Below the pieces are notes generated by a model that was not told the DNA's origin, did not search any database, and saw only the letters and a program-made list of their open reading frames with translations. A stretch of 64,000 bases of DNA from positions 124,001-188,000 of the forward strand of contig NZ_BOMY01000031.1 in assembly GCF_016862435.1 (NCBI RefSeq). Reading direction: 5' to 3'. Every line of letters begins with the position of its first letter. Position 1 is the stretch's first letter. Below are positions 7,692 to 16,250 of the stretch, piece after piece. This DNA is from Paractinoplanes tereljensis. GTDB lineage: Bacteria > Actinomycetota > Actinomycetes > Mycobacteriales > Micromonosporaceae. A program made the translations under genes and the position numbers.

Positions 7692-8675
7692 GTGCTCGGC
7701 TACTTCGCAAGACGGCTGGGCTACTTCGCCGTGCTGATGGTGGTGGCCGCGTTCCTGTCCTACCTGCTCGCGGCGACCGCGCTGTCGCCCCGCGCCTACT
7801 TCCAGGCCCGCCAGCCGCCCCCGCCGGCCGCGCAGGTCGAGGCCCAGCTCGCGGTGCTCGGGCTCGACCCGGAACAGCCGGTGGTGGTGCGGTTCGGGCA
7901 CTGGGCCGTCGCGGCGGTGCACGGCGACCTCGGGCTCAGCATCAAGGGCGGCTCGGTCAACGACGAGTTCGGCCGCCGGGTCGGGGTCAGCCTGCGGCTG
8001 CTCGTGGTCGGCACGCTGCTCGGCACCGTGCTCGGCGTAGCCGTGGGCGTGTGGGGTGCGGTCCGGCAGTACCGGCTGTCCGACCGGGTCACCACGCTCG
8101 TCGCGTTCGTGCTGCTGTCCACGCCGACGTTCCTGCTCGCGCTGCTGCTGAAGATCGGCGCGCTCGCGCTCAATCAGGCCACCGGGCGGCAGCTGATCTC
8201 GTTCACCGGGGAGGGCACACCCGGCTTGCAGGGCTCGTTCGCGGCGATCGTCGCCGACCGGGGTATTCACCTGCTGCTGCCGACCCTGTCGATCGGGCTG
8301 GCCACGCTCGCCACCTACAGCCGCTATCAGCGCAGCGCGATGCTCGACGTACTCGGTTCCGACTACCTGCGTACCGCCGCCGCGAAAGGTCTCTCCCGGC
8401 GGACCGTGCTGGTCAAGCACGGGCTGCGGACCGCCCTCATTCCGATGTCGACGTTCTTCGCGTTCGGGTTCCTGGGCGTGCTGACCGGCGCCACCTTCAC
8501 CGAGAAGATCTTCGGCTGGCACGGCATGGGCGAGTGGTTCATCGACTCGATCAACAACAACGACGTCAACGCGGTGGTCGCGGTCAACCTGTTCGCGGCC
8601 GGCACCGTGCTGCTGGCCGGGCTGCTCGCCGACCTGCTGCACGCCGCCCTCGACCCCCGGGTGCGGCATGGCTGA
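7692..8675 (+). CDS. ABC transporter permease, DppB-like
   Basis: A 327-residue permease of the binding-protein-dependent peptide transporter type. The N-terminal segment and a periplasmic loop rich in proline and alanine (PEQPVVVRFGHWAVAAVHGDLGLS) are typical of DppB/OppB, and the coupling loop that docks on the ATPase is visible as YLRTAAAKGLSRRTVLVKHGLRTALIP. It starts at a GTG and overlaps the following gene by 8 nt, so translation is probably coupled. With the divergent lipoprotein and the downstream fusion protein it completes one importer for peptides or a related ligand. Confidence 0.9.
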   Translation: MLGYFARRLGYFAVLMVVAAFLSYLLAATALSPRAYFQARQPPPPAAQVEAQLAVLGLDPEQPVVVRFGHWAVAAVHGDLGLSIKGGSVNDEFGRRVGVSLRLLVVGTLLGTVLGVAVGVWGAVRQYRLSDRVTTLVAFVLLSTPTFLLALLLKIGALALNQATGRQLISFTGEGTPGLQGSFAAIVADRGIHLLLPTLSIGLATLATYSRYQRSAMLDVLGSDYLRTAAAKGLSRRTVLVKHGLRTALIPMSTFFAFGFLGVLTGATFTEKIFGWHGMGEWFIDSINNNDVNAVVAVNLFAAGTVLLAGLLADLLHAALDPRVRHG

Positions 8676-11601
8676 GCTGTCCGCCGAACTGCTGGCCGAG
8701 GCGGCCGACACCGCCGCGCGGGCCCCGGCCGGCCGGCTGCGGGTCACCGCCCGGCGATTCCTGCGGCATCGCGGCGCCTTGGTCGGCACGGTCGTGGTGG
8801 CGCTGCTGTTCGTGCTGGCCTTCGCCGGGCCGCTGTTCGCGCAGTGGTCCTACCACGACATCGATTACGCCGCCCTGCGGCAACCGCCGTCGCCCGCGCA
8901 CTGGTGGGGAACCAACGGCATCGGCCAGGACATCTTCGCCCAGACCGTACGGGGACTGCAGAAGTCCCTGCTCATCGGCCTGGCCGTGGCCGTCTCGGCG
9001 ACCGCCCTGGCCGCGCTGGTGGGCGCGGTCGCCGGTTACTTCGGCGGCCGGTCCGAGCGGCTCCTGCTGTTCGTGGTCGACCTGCTGCTGATCTTCCCGT
9101 CGTTCCTGATCATCTCGATCATCTCGCCTCGGCTGCGTACCGGCGGCTGGGTGGCGTTCATCGGCCTGCTCGCCATCTTCGGCTGGATGATCTCGGCCCG
9201 GGTGGTGCGCACGCTGACCATCTCGCTCAAGGAACGGCAGTTCGTGCGGGCCGCGCAGTTCATGGGCGTACGGCCGCTGACCATCATCGTCCGGCACATC
9301 CTGCCCAGCACCGCGTCCTTCCTGATCATCGACGCGACCATCGCGGTCGGCGGCGCGGTGATGACCGAGACGTCACTGTCCTACTTCGGCTTCGGCGTGC
9401 AGCCACCCGACGTCTCGCTGGGCACGCTTATCGCCGACGGCACCACCTCGGCCGTCACCTATCCCTGGATCTTCTTCTTCCCGGCCGTGCTGCTGGTGGT
9501 CTTCGTGGTCGCGGTCAACCTGGTCGGCGACGGCCTGCGCGACGCCATCGACCCCACCTCGGGCAGCGCCCGCACCATCGGCCGCCCGGTGGCGCGGGCC
9601 ACCCGGCGGCCCGGCGACGCCGTGCTCGACGTCAACGACCTGCACGTGAGCTTCGGTTCGGCGCCGGTCGTGCGCGGGGTCGACCTCACCGTGCGGCGCG
9701 GCGAGGTGCTCGGCATCGTCGGCGAGTCCGGCTCCGGCAAGTCGGTCACCGCGCTGGCCATCCTCGGCCTGCTGCCGGCCCAGGCCTCGGTCACCGGCTC
9801 GATCGGCGTGCTCGGCGAGCAGGTGATCGGCGCGAGCCGCCGCACCCTGGACCGGCTGCGCGGCAACCGGGTCGCCATCGTGTTCCAGGACTCGCTGTCC
9901 GCGCTGACCCCGGTCTACCGGGTCGGCGACCAGCTCGCCGAGGCGGTCCGCGCGCATCGCGACGTCGACCGGGCCACCGCCGCCCGCCGGGCCGTCGAGC
10001 TGCTCACCCTGGTCGGGATTCCGGACCCGGAGGTACGCGCGCAGGCGTTCCCCGAGGAGTTCTCCGGCGGCATGCGGCAGCGCGTGATGATCGCGATGGC
10101 CATCGCCAACGACCCGGACCTGATCATCGCGGACGAGCCGACCACCGCGCTCGACGTCACCGTGCAGGCGCAGATCCTCGACGTGCTGCGCACCGCCCAG
10201 CGCGAGACCGGTGCCGCGCTCGTGCTGATCAGCCACGACCTCGGCGTCATCGCCCGGATGGCCGACCGGGTGGCGGTCATGTACGCCGGCCGAGTGGTCG
10301 AGCAGGCCACCGCGGCCGAGCTGTTCGCGCGCCCGCTGATGCCGTACACCCTCGGGTTGATCGGCGCGCTGCCGCGCCTCGACGCCGGGCGGGACCGCCC
10401 GCTCGTACCCATTCCGGGCCGTCCACCAAGCCCGCAGCACCACACCGGATGCCCGTTCGCCGACCGCTGTCCCATGATGGAGGCGGCCTGCCGGACCGCC
10501 GAGCCGGCGTTGCTCGGCCCGGCCGGCCACCAGGTGGCCTGCCGTCGTGCCGACGAGATCCCATCAGACCCATTCGAGGTGTACGGGGTACACGCGCCGC
10601 CTTCCGCTCGAACTTCCGCCGGCCCGGTGGTGCTCGACGTCCGCGGCCTCGCCAAAACGTTTCCGCAGTTCCGGGGAAAGGTATTCAAACGGCGAATCGG
10701 CAGCGTCTTCGCGGTGGACGGCGTCGACCTGCACATTCGGCGCGGAGAAACGCTCGCGCTGGTCGGCGAGAGCGGCTGCGGTAAATCCACGACGCTTTTC
10801 GAGATACTCCGACTCGAGCCGCCCGAGGCCGGTTCGGTGGAGCTGCTCGGGCGCCGGATCGACGGCACCCTCGACCCGGCCGGGCGGGCCGCCCTGCGCG
10901 GTGACGTGCAGCTCGTCTTCCAGGACCCGATGGCCAGTCTCGACCCGCGCCTGCCGGTCGGTGACATCATCGCCGAGCCGATGCGGGCCCAGCACGCGCG
11001 TGAGGCCGCGATCGCCGCGCGGGTGCCCGAGGTGCTCCGGCTGGTCGGTCTCGAGGCCGGGCACGCCCAGCGGTTCCCGCACGAGTTCTCCGGCGGGCAG
11101 CGGCAGCGGATCGCCATCGCCCGCGCGCTCAGCGTCGAACCGGCCCTGCTGGTGCTGGACGAGCCGGTGTCCGCCCTGGACGTGTCGGTGCAGGCCGGCG
11201 TGCTCAACCTGCTGCGCGACCTGAAGGCGCGGCTCGGCCTGGCCTATCTGTTCGTCACCCACGACCTCGCGGTGGTGGCGACCATCGCCGACCGGGTCAG
11301 CGTGATGTACCTCGGCCGGATCGTCGAGACCGGTGATGTCGACTCGGTGTTCGGCGCGCCCCGGCACCCGTACACCCAGGCTCTGTTGTCGGCCGTGCCG
11401 GTCCCGGACCCGGCGGTGGAACGCGGCCGTGAGCGGATCCTGCTGATCGGCGAACCACCCGGCGCCGGGACCCGGACGCCCGGCTGCCGCTTCCGGGCGC
11501 GGTGCCCGCGTTACGCCGAGCTGGACCGTCCGGCGCTCTGCGCCGAGCGGGAACCGGCGCTGACCGAAGGCGTCGCCTGCCATTTCGCCGGGCAATTGTA
11601 A
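8668..11601 (+). CDS. Fused peptide ABC importer: DppC-like permease plus two ATPase domains
   Basis: A 977-residue protein that fuses what are usually three polypeptides. Residues 1-300 are a DppC/OppC permease (coupling loop FVRAAQFMGVRPLTIIVRHILP). Residues about 315-620 are a first ATPase with Walker A GESGSGKS (352-359), signature FSGGMRQR (465) and Walker B ending in DE (489-490), followed by the OppD-type tail with clustered Cys. Residues about 655-970 are a second ATPase with GESGCGKS (700-707), FSGGQRQR (807) and DE (831-832). No stop or frameshift interrupts the joins, and all nucleotide-binding motifs are intact, so the fusion looks functional. The start overlaps the DppB-like gene. 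Permease-ATPase fusions are known in actinobacteria; the triple form is less common. Confidence 0.92.
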   Translation: MAELSAELLAEAADTAARAPAGRLRVTARRFLRHRGALVGTVVVALLFVLAFAGPLFAQWSYHDIDYAALRQPPSPAHWWGTNGIGQDIFAQTVRGLQKSLLIGLAVAVSATALAALVGAVAGYFGGRSERLLLFVVDLLLIFPSFLIISIISPRLRTGGWVAFIGLLAIFGWMISARVVRTLTISLKERQFVRAAQFMGVRPLTIIVRHILPSTASFLIIDATIAVGGAVMTETSLSYFGFGVQPPDVSLGTLIADGTTSAVTYPWIFFFPAVLLVVFVVAVNLVGDGLRDAIDPTSGSARTIGRPVARATRRPGDAVLDVNDLHVSFGSAPVVRGVDLTVRRGEVLGIVGESGSGKSVTALAILGLLPAQASVTGSIGVLGEQVIGASRRTLDRLRGNRVAIVFQDSLSALTPVYRVGDQLAEAVRAHRDVDRATAARRAVELLTLVGIPDPEVRAQAFPEEFSGGMRQRVMIAMAIANDPDLIIADEPTTALDVTVQAQILDVLRTAQRETGAALVLISHDLGVIARMADRVAVMYAGRVVEQATAAELFARPLMPYTLGLIGALPRLDAGRDRPLVPIPGRPPSPQHHTGCPFADRCPMMEAACRTAEPALLGPAGHQVACRRADEIPSDPFEVYGVHAPPSARTSAGPVVLDVRGLAKTFPQFRGKVFKRRIGSVFAVDGVDLHIRRGETLALVGESGCGKSTTLFEILRLEPPEAGSVELLGRRIDGTLDPAGRAALRGDVQLVFQDPMASLDPRLPVGDIIAEPMRAQHAREAAIAARVPEVLRLVGLEAGHAQRFPHEFSGGQRQRIAIARALSVEPALLVLDEPVSALDVSVQAGVLNLLRDLKARLGLAYLFVTHDLAVVATIADRVSVMYLGRIVETGDVDSVFGAPRHPYTQALLSAVPVPDPAVERGRERILLIGEPPGAGTRTPGCRFRARCPRYAELDRPALCAEREPALTEGVACHFAGQL

Positions 11602-11698
11602 ATACGATTGTTGCGAGCTTTATACAGAACGACCGGAAAGCGGTGACGGTAGTTACACATCTGTCGAATCACCGAAATCTGCAATTACTGTTCGCGCG

Positions 11699-12667
11699 GT
11701 GATTCAAGTCAGCGGTCTGCACAAGACCTACCGTTCGCGCGGGCACGACGTCCGGGCCGTCGACGGTGTCGATCTGCACGTCCGCGAGGGCGAGATCTAC
11801 GGCGTCCTCGGTCAGAGCGGGGCCGGCAAGAGCACCCTGCTGCGCTGCGTGAACCTCCTCGAACGGCCGGACTCCGGCACCGTCGAGGTGGACGGCGTGG
11901 AGCTGACCGCACTGCCCGGCCGTGGGCTGCGCGCGGCCCGGCATCGGCTCTGCATGATCCACCAGCACTTCGCCCTGCTCTCCTCGCGGACCGCGGCCGG
12001 CAACGTGGCCTTCCCGCTCGAGGTCACCGGGGTGCCCCGGGCCGAGCGGCACCGCCGGGTCGCGGAACTGCTCGACCTGGTCGGGCTCACCGACCGGGCC
12101 GGCGCCTACCCGGCCCAGCTGTCCGGCGGGCAGAAGCAGCGGGTCGGCATCGCCCGCGCGCTCGCCGCCGGGCCCAAGGTGCTGCTCTCCGACGAGGCCA
12201 CCTCGGCCCTCGACCCGGACACCACCCGCTCGATCCTCGACCTGCTGCTCGACCTCAACCGCCGGCTCGGGCTGACCATCCTGCTCATCACCCACGAGAT
12301 GGACGTGGTCAAGACGATCTGCCAGTCGGCGGCGGTGATGCGCGACGGCCGGTTCACCGAGGCCGGCGCGCTGACCGACCTGCTCCGCGAACCCGGCTCC
12401 GAGCTGGCCCGGGGGTTGTTCCCGCTGGCCGCCGCCCAGGCCCGCGACGGGGAGTCGCTGCTCGACGTCACGGTCAGCGGCGACAGTGCGGACGAGCCGC
12501 TGCTGTCGGCGCTGGCCCGCACGCTCGACATCGACGTGCGGCTGCTCGACGGCGGGGTGCAGAGCCTGGCCGCGACCCGGGCCGGCCGGCTGCGCATCGG
12601 CGTGACCGGGGACCCGGCTCCGGCGGCCGCCTTCCTGCGCGACCGTGGCGCCCTGGTGGCGTCATGA
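11699..12667 (+). CDS. metN: Methionine ABC transporter ATP-binding protein
   Basis: A 322-residue ATPase with Walker A GQSGAGKS (residues 39-46), signature LSGGQKQR, Walker B LLSDEATSAL and a switch His in LLITHEMDVV. The C-terminal 75 residues (starting near ESLLDVTVSGDSADEPLL) match the NIL regulatory domain, which in MetN binds methionine and inhibits uptake when the cytoplasmic pool is high. The GTG at 11699 begins the ATPase fold directly. The stop overlaps the permease start by 4 nt (ATGA). The 97-bp leader between the peptide importer and this gene is locally AT-richer and probably contains a promoter, but I see no S-box-like structure. Confidence 0.9.
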   Translation: MIQVSGLHKTYRSRGHDVRAVDGVDLHVREGEIYGVLGQSGAGKSTLLRCVNLLERPDSGTVEVDGVELTALPGRGLRAARHRLCMIHQHFALLSSRTAAGNVAFPLEVTGVPRAERHRRVAELLDLVGLTDRAGAYPAQLSGGQKQRVGIARALAAGPKVLLSDEATSALDPDTTRSILDLLLDLNRRLGLTILLITHEMDVVKTICQSAAVMRDGRFTEAGALTDLLREPGSELARGLFPLAAAQARDGESLLDVTVSGDSADEPLLSALARTLDIDVRLLDGGVQSLAATRAGRLRIGVTGDPAPAAAFLRDRGALVAS

Positions 12668-13320
12668 GCTGGTCCGAGGTGGCCGAACTGCTCGGTCAGG
12701 GGCTGCAGGAGACGGCCTGGATGGTGGGCGTCTCGGCACTGCTCACCGCCGTGGGTGGGCTGCTGCTAGGCATCCTGCTGGTGCTCACCGCGCGCGGCGG
12801 CCTGCTCTCCGCGCCCGTGGTCAACAGCGTGCTCGGGCTGATCGTCAACATCGGGCGCTCGCTGCCGTTCATCATCCTGCTGGTCGCGGTCATCCCGTTC
12901 ACCCGGGCCGTCGTCGGCACCACGATCGGCACCACCGCGGCGATCGTGCCGCTCACCATCGGCGCCATCCCGTTCTACGCCCGGATCGTCGAGTCCGCGC
13001 TCCGCGAGGTGCCCGGCGACGTGATCGCCGCGGCCGTCGCGATGGGCGCCACCCGGCGGCAGATCGTCGGCAAGGTCCTGCTCCGCGAGGCCCGCCCCGG
13101 CCTGCTGGCCGGCCTCACCATCACCGTCATCGCGCTTGTCGGGTACTCCGCGATGGCCGGCGTGGTGGGCGGTGGCGGCCTCGGTGACATCGCCATCCGG
13201 TACGGCTACCAGCGCTTCGAGACCGAGGTGATGGTGGCGACGGTCGTCGTCCTAGTCGTTTTCGTCCAACTCATCCAGACGCTCGGCGACCTCGCCGTTC
13301 GGCGCCTGGCGCACCGCTGA
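12664..13320 (+). CDS. metI: Methionine ABC transporter permease
   Basis: A 218-residue five-helix permease of the MetI type. The coupling motif reads ALREVPGDVIAAAVAMGATRRQIVGKVLLREARPGL, with the conserved EAA-like Gly in AMGA. The C-terminal part GYSAMAGVVGGGGLGDIAIRYGYQRFETEVM is very characteristic of the family. It lies between metN (4-nt overlap) and metQ (11-nt gap), completing a three-gene uptake system for L- and D-methionine. Confidence 0.92.
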   Translation: MSWSEVAELLGQGLQETAWMVGVSALLTAVGGLLLGILLVLTARGGLLSAPVVNSVLGLIVNIGRSLPFIILLVAVIPFTRAVVGTTIGTTAAIVPLTIGAIPFYARIVESALREVPGDVIAAAVAMGATRRQIVGKVLLREARPGLLAGLTITVIALVGYSAMAGVVGGGGLGDIAIRYGYQRFETEVMVATVVVLVVFVQLIQTLGDLAVRRLAHR

Positions 13321-13331
13321 AAGGAAAATCA

Positions 13332-14150
13332 ATGCACCGCCGCTCCCTCACCGCCGTCCTGGCCGCCGCGACCCTCGTCCTGGGTCTCGCCGGCTGCGGC
13401 TCCGACTCCTCGGAAGAGACCGCCAGCGACACGCTCAAGGTCGGGGTCAGCCCGGTTCCGCACGGCGAGATCCTCAAGTACGTCAAGGACAACCTGGCCG
13501 CCGCGCAGGGTCTGAAGCTGGACATCGTCGAGTTCAACGACTACATCCAGCCCAACGTGGCCCTGCAGGAGAAGCAGCTCGACGCCAACTACTTCCAGCA
13601 CATTCCGTACCTGGAGGAGGAGGTCGCGGCCAAGGGCTACAAGTTCACCGCCCTCAAGCCGGTGCACATCGAGCCGCTCGGCATCTACTCCAAGACGGTC
13701 AAGAGCCTGGCCGACGTACCCTCCGGCGGGGTTGTCGCCATTCCCAACGACCCGTCCAACTCGGGCCGCGCGCTCAACTTGCTGGCCGCGAACGGCCTGC
13801 TGACGCTCAAGGACGGCGCCGGCGTCAAGGCCACCGAGAAGGACATCACGGCCAACCCGAAGAACCTGAAGATCAAGTCGCTGGAGGCCGCCCAGCTGCC
13901 GCGCAGCCTCGAGGACACCGCGGTCTCGGTGATCAACGGCAACTACGCGATCGAGACCGGCCTGACCCCGGCCAAGGACGCGCTAGCCCTGGAGAAGGGC
14001 GAGAACAACCCGTACGCGAACCTGGTCGTGGTGCGCACCGGCGACGAGAGCGACCCCCGAATCGTCAAGCTGGAGGCGCTGCTGCACTCGCCCGAGGTGA
14101 AGAAGTTCATCGAGGACAAGTACCAGGGCTCGGTCCTGCCGGCCTTCTGA
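13332..14150 (+). CDS. metQ: Methionine-binding lipoprotein
   Basis: A 272-residue NlpA/MetQ-family lipoprotein. The signal peptide ends in lipobox LAGC with lipidated Cys22, followed by a Ser/Glu-rich linker. The mature part has family hallmarks: KVGVSPVPHGEILKYV, DYIQPNVALQEKQLDANYFQHIPYL, and GVVAIPNDPSNSGRALNLL. A clear AAGGAAA ribosome-binding site precedes the ATG. It delivers methionine to MetNI. The substrate assignment rests on family similarity; some NlpA proteins bind other amino acids. Confidence 0.92.
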   Translation: MHRRSLTAVLAAATLVLGLAGCGSDSSEETASDTLKVGVSPVPHGEILKYVKDNLAAAQGLKLDIVEFNDYIQPNVALQEKQLDANYFQHIPYLEEEVAAKGYKFTALKPVHIEPLGIYSKTVKSLADVPSGGVVAIPNDPSNSGRALNLLAANGLLTLKDGAGVKATEKDITANPKNLKIKSLEAAQLPRSLEDTAVSVINGNYAIETGLTPAKDALALEKGENNPYANLVVVRTGDESDPRIVKLEALLHSPEVKKFIEDKYQGSVLPAF

Positions 14151-14169
14151 CCGCCGTACCTTTGATCGG

Positions 14170-14796
14170 GTGGGCGACGACGTGATGCTGGCGGTGGCCC
14201 ATCGGGCCGGCAACTCGGTTGCCGGCCTCCGGGCCGCCCTGGCGGCCGGCGTCGACCTCGTCGAGGCCGACGTCCATCTGCACCGCGGGCTCCTTGAGGT
14301 ACGCCATGGGCGTAAACCCTGGTGGCGCCGGGTGGTGGTGCCGGAGCTCGACGAGATCCTCGCCGTTGCGGACGGTGACCCGCGCCTGATGCTCGACCTG
14401 AAGGGCCGTTCGCTCGCCGTGGCGTCGCGGGTTGCCGCGACGCTGCGGGAGCGTGCGAAGGACGTACCCGTCGCGGTCTGCACCAAGGAGTGGGCCATGC
14501 TCGACGCGTTTGCGGGCGATCCCAGCGTGCGCCGGGTCTTTTCCGCGGCGAATGCCGCGCAGCTGGCGGGGCTGCTGGCCCGGATGCGCGGCGAGCGGGT
14601 GGACGGGGTTTCGATCCGGCTGCGGCTGCTCACCCCGGCCGTGGTGGCCGAGTTGCGGCGGGGGACCGACCTGATCCTGGCCTGGTCGGTGGACACCGAG
14701 GCCGAGCTGGCCCGGGCCCGGCAGCTCGGGGTGACCGGTGTGATCAGCAAGAGCCTGCCGCTGTTGCGGGGGCTGCGGGATCAGGCGACGCCGTAG
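14170..14796 (+). CDS. Glycerophosphodiester phosphodiesterase family protein
   Basis: A 208-residue, compact GDPD-type TIM barrel. The first active-site element AHRAGN and the second, LVEADVHLH with its metal-binding acidic residues, are present. The usual catalytic HD pair on the next strand appears as HG (EVRHGRK), so His is kept but the following Asp is not. Later elements LMLDLKG and ILAWSVDTEAELARARQLGVTGVISK fit the barrel. The likely role is hydrolysis of glycerophosphodiesters to glycerol 3-phosphate. The protein is shorter than typical enzymes (about 240-300 residues). The GTG start lies 19 nt after metQ, so it may be co-transcribed. Its 3' end overlaps the convergent PRC-barrel gene by 16 nt. 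Confidence 0.75.
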   Translation: MGDDVMLAVAHRAGNSVAGLRAALAAGVDLVEADVHLHRGLLEVRHGRKPWWRRVVVPELDEILAVADGDPRLMLDLKGRSLAVASRVAATLRERAKDVPVAVCTKEWAMLDAFAGDPSVRRVFSAANAAQLAGLLARMRGERVDGVSIRLRLLTPAVVAELRRGTDLILAWSVDTEAELARARQLGVTGVISKSLPLLRGLRDQATP

Positions 14797-15140
14797 TAGC
14801 CGTAGAGGCTCTCGCAGAATTCGCCCATCCTGCTCTTGTCGACGTGTGGGGCGTCGGCGACCTGGGCGCTGCTGCGGCCGATCCGGATCCGGCCGCCGGT
14901 CACGCCGTGTACGGCCTCGACCGGGATGAGCGATGGGGTCGCGCCGAAACCGGCCACCCCGCCGTGTTCCACGCTGATCAGCCGGAATCGGCGCTCGTCC
15001 GCGTCGACCAGCAGATCCTCCACGGTGCCGAGCATGTTGCCGTCAAAATCGGTGACCGGGCAGCCAAGGAGGCGGGCCGGCGGGGCGCTGCGGTGCGCGG
15101 ACTGGGTGAGTCTGATCATCGTGACGGGCCGGGTGTCCAT
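14781..15140 (-). CDS. PRC-barrel domain protein
   Basis: A 119-residue cytoplasmic protein with one PRC-barrel (residues about 22-90: ARLLGCPVTDFDGNMLGTVEDLLVD...RFRLISVEHGG...LIPVEAV), the small beta-barrel fold found in RimM and photosynthetic reaction centres. Stand-alone PRC-barrel proteins in actinobacteria have no firmly known function. An excellent AAGGAGG ribosome-binding site lies just before the ATG at 15140. The 3' end overlaps the convergent GDPD gene. The gap to the ClgR/PopR-like gene (15141-15264) is a divergent promoter region. Confidence 0.8.
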   Translation of the reverse strand: MDTRPVTMIRLTQSAHRSAPPARLLGCPVTDFDGNMLGTVEDLLVDADERRFRLISVEHGGVAGFGATPSLIPVEAVHGVTGGRIRIGRSSAQVADAPHVDKSRMGEFCESLYGYYGVA

Positions 15141-15264
15141 CGCGTCCTCCTTGTTGTATATCGAGAACTACCCATCGCCGGGGCGCCAAAACTGCTTCTA
15201 CGCTGCTGGCAGAACCGGGTCCGGCGGGTATCGCCGCCGCTGCCATCTGAATTAGCGTGAGCCC

Positions 15265-15630
15265 ATGGCGGACATCGCGCGGCACCCCCGGCCACTGCTT
15301 CGCGTCCTGGTCGGCGAGGTTCTGCGCCGCCACCGGCAGGAGCAGCGGCGCACCCTGGCCGAGGTGGCCCGGGCGGCCAACGTCTCGATTCAGTACCTCT
15401 CCGAGGTCGAGCGCGGCCGCAAGGAGCCGAGCTCCGAGATCCTGGCGTCGGTCTGCGATTCGCTGCGCATCGACCTGGCCGACCTGCTGGCCGAGGTGCG
15501 GCACGACCTCGAACTCGTCCGGGCCGCCACGCTGGCCCCGGTCCTCCGGCTGGCCACCACCCAGCTGCACCGCGCCGCGCCCCCGCAGGCCTCGCACGGG
15601 GGCGGCAGCGTCATGCTGCTGGCGGCCTAG
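15265..15630 (+). CDS. XRE-family regulator, ClgR/PopR-like, with C-terminal LAA
   Basis: A 121-residue protein with an N-terminal helix-turn-helix (residues about 25-70: [36 protein letters not shown]) very close in form to ClgR and PopR, actinobacterial activators of clp protease operons. It faces a pair of clpP genes; in Streptomyces PopR controls the clpP3-clpP4 operon. The protein ends in Leu-Leu-Ala-Ala. ClgR and PopR are themselves ClpP substrates recognised through C-terminal alanines, so this tail fits feedback by proteolysis. Its TAG stop shares a CTAG palindrome with the stop of the opposing clpP gene. Assignment to PopR rather than ClgR rests on position and is inference. Confidence 0.8.
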   Translation: MADIARHPRPLLRVLVGEVLRRHRQEQRRTLAEVARAANVSIQYLSEVERGRKEPSSEILASVCDSLRIDLADLLAEVRHDLELVRAATLAPVLRLATTQLHRAAPPQASHGGGSVMLLAA

Positions 15631-16250
15631 GCGGCGCTGTCCAGGCGATAAGCCCGCACCTCCGACCGGTGGGTGATCACCCGGTCGGCCAGGCCGTAAG
15701 CGACCGCCTCGGCCGCGGTCAGGGCCATGCTGCGGTCGGTGTCGGCCCGGATCTTGGCGACCGGCTGGCCGGTGTGCTCGGACAGGATCTGGTCCATCTC
15801 GGCCCGCACCTTGGCCACCTCCTTGGCCTCCACCGCCAGGTCGGGCAGGGTGCCCCGGGCCTGGCTGGAGTGCTGATGCAGGGTGACCTTGGCGTGTTTC
15901 AGCACCGAGCGCTTGCCCCGGGTGCCGGCCGCCAGCAGGGCCGCCGCCGCGGACGACGCCTGCCCCACGCAGATGGTGGCGATGTCGCAGCGGATGAAGT
16001 TCATCGTGTCGTAGATGGCGGTGAGCGCGCTGAACGAGCCGCCCGGCGAGTTGATGTAGAGGCCGATCTCCTGCTCGCCGGCCGACTCCAGGTGGATGAG
16101 CTGGGCGATCACCACGTTGGCGACGCCGTCGTCGATCTCGGTGCCGAGGAAGATGATGCGGTCGGACAGCAGCCGCGAGTAGATGTCGAAGGCCCGCTCG
16201 CCGCTCGGCGTCTTCTCGATGACGGTGGGAATTGTGTACTGGCCGGCCAT
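15627..16250 (-). CDS. clpP: ClpP protease subunit with altered catalytic triad
   Basis: A 207-residue ClpP-fold subunit. The nucleophile Ser100 ([11 protein letters not shown]) and catalytic His125 (VTLHQHSS) are present, 25 residues apart as in E. coli ClpP. The third residue should be the last Asp of the usual DTDRD motif; here the motif reads [10 protein letters not shown], putting Ser174 in its place. The downstream [12 protein letters not shown] is normal. This gene is second in the two-gene operon and its ATG overlaps the previous stop (TGATG). It probably forms mixed rings with the upstream ClpP and works with ClpX or ClpC. The longer open frame upstream is a shadow of the first clpP. 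Confidence 0.92.
   Translation of the reverse strand: MAGQYTIPTVIEKTPSGERAFDIYSRLLSDRIIFLGTEIDDGVANVVIAQLIHLESAGEQEIGLYINSPGGSFSALTAIYDTMNFIRCDIATICVGQASSAAAALLAAGTRGKRSVLKHAKVTLHQHSSQARGTLPDLAVEAKEVAKVRAEMDQILSEHTGQPVAKIRADTDRSMALTAAEAVAYGLADRVITHRSEVRAYRLDSAA

Noticed and set aside
11602-11698. Possible methionine riboswitch upstream of metN
   Set aside because: The leader is only 97 bp and shows no SAM-riboswitch core helices or terminator. Promoter-like hexamers (TTGTAA, TATACA) have poor spacing, so no firm promoter is called either.
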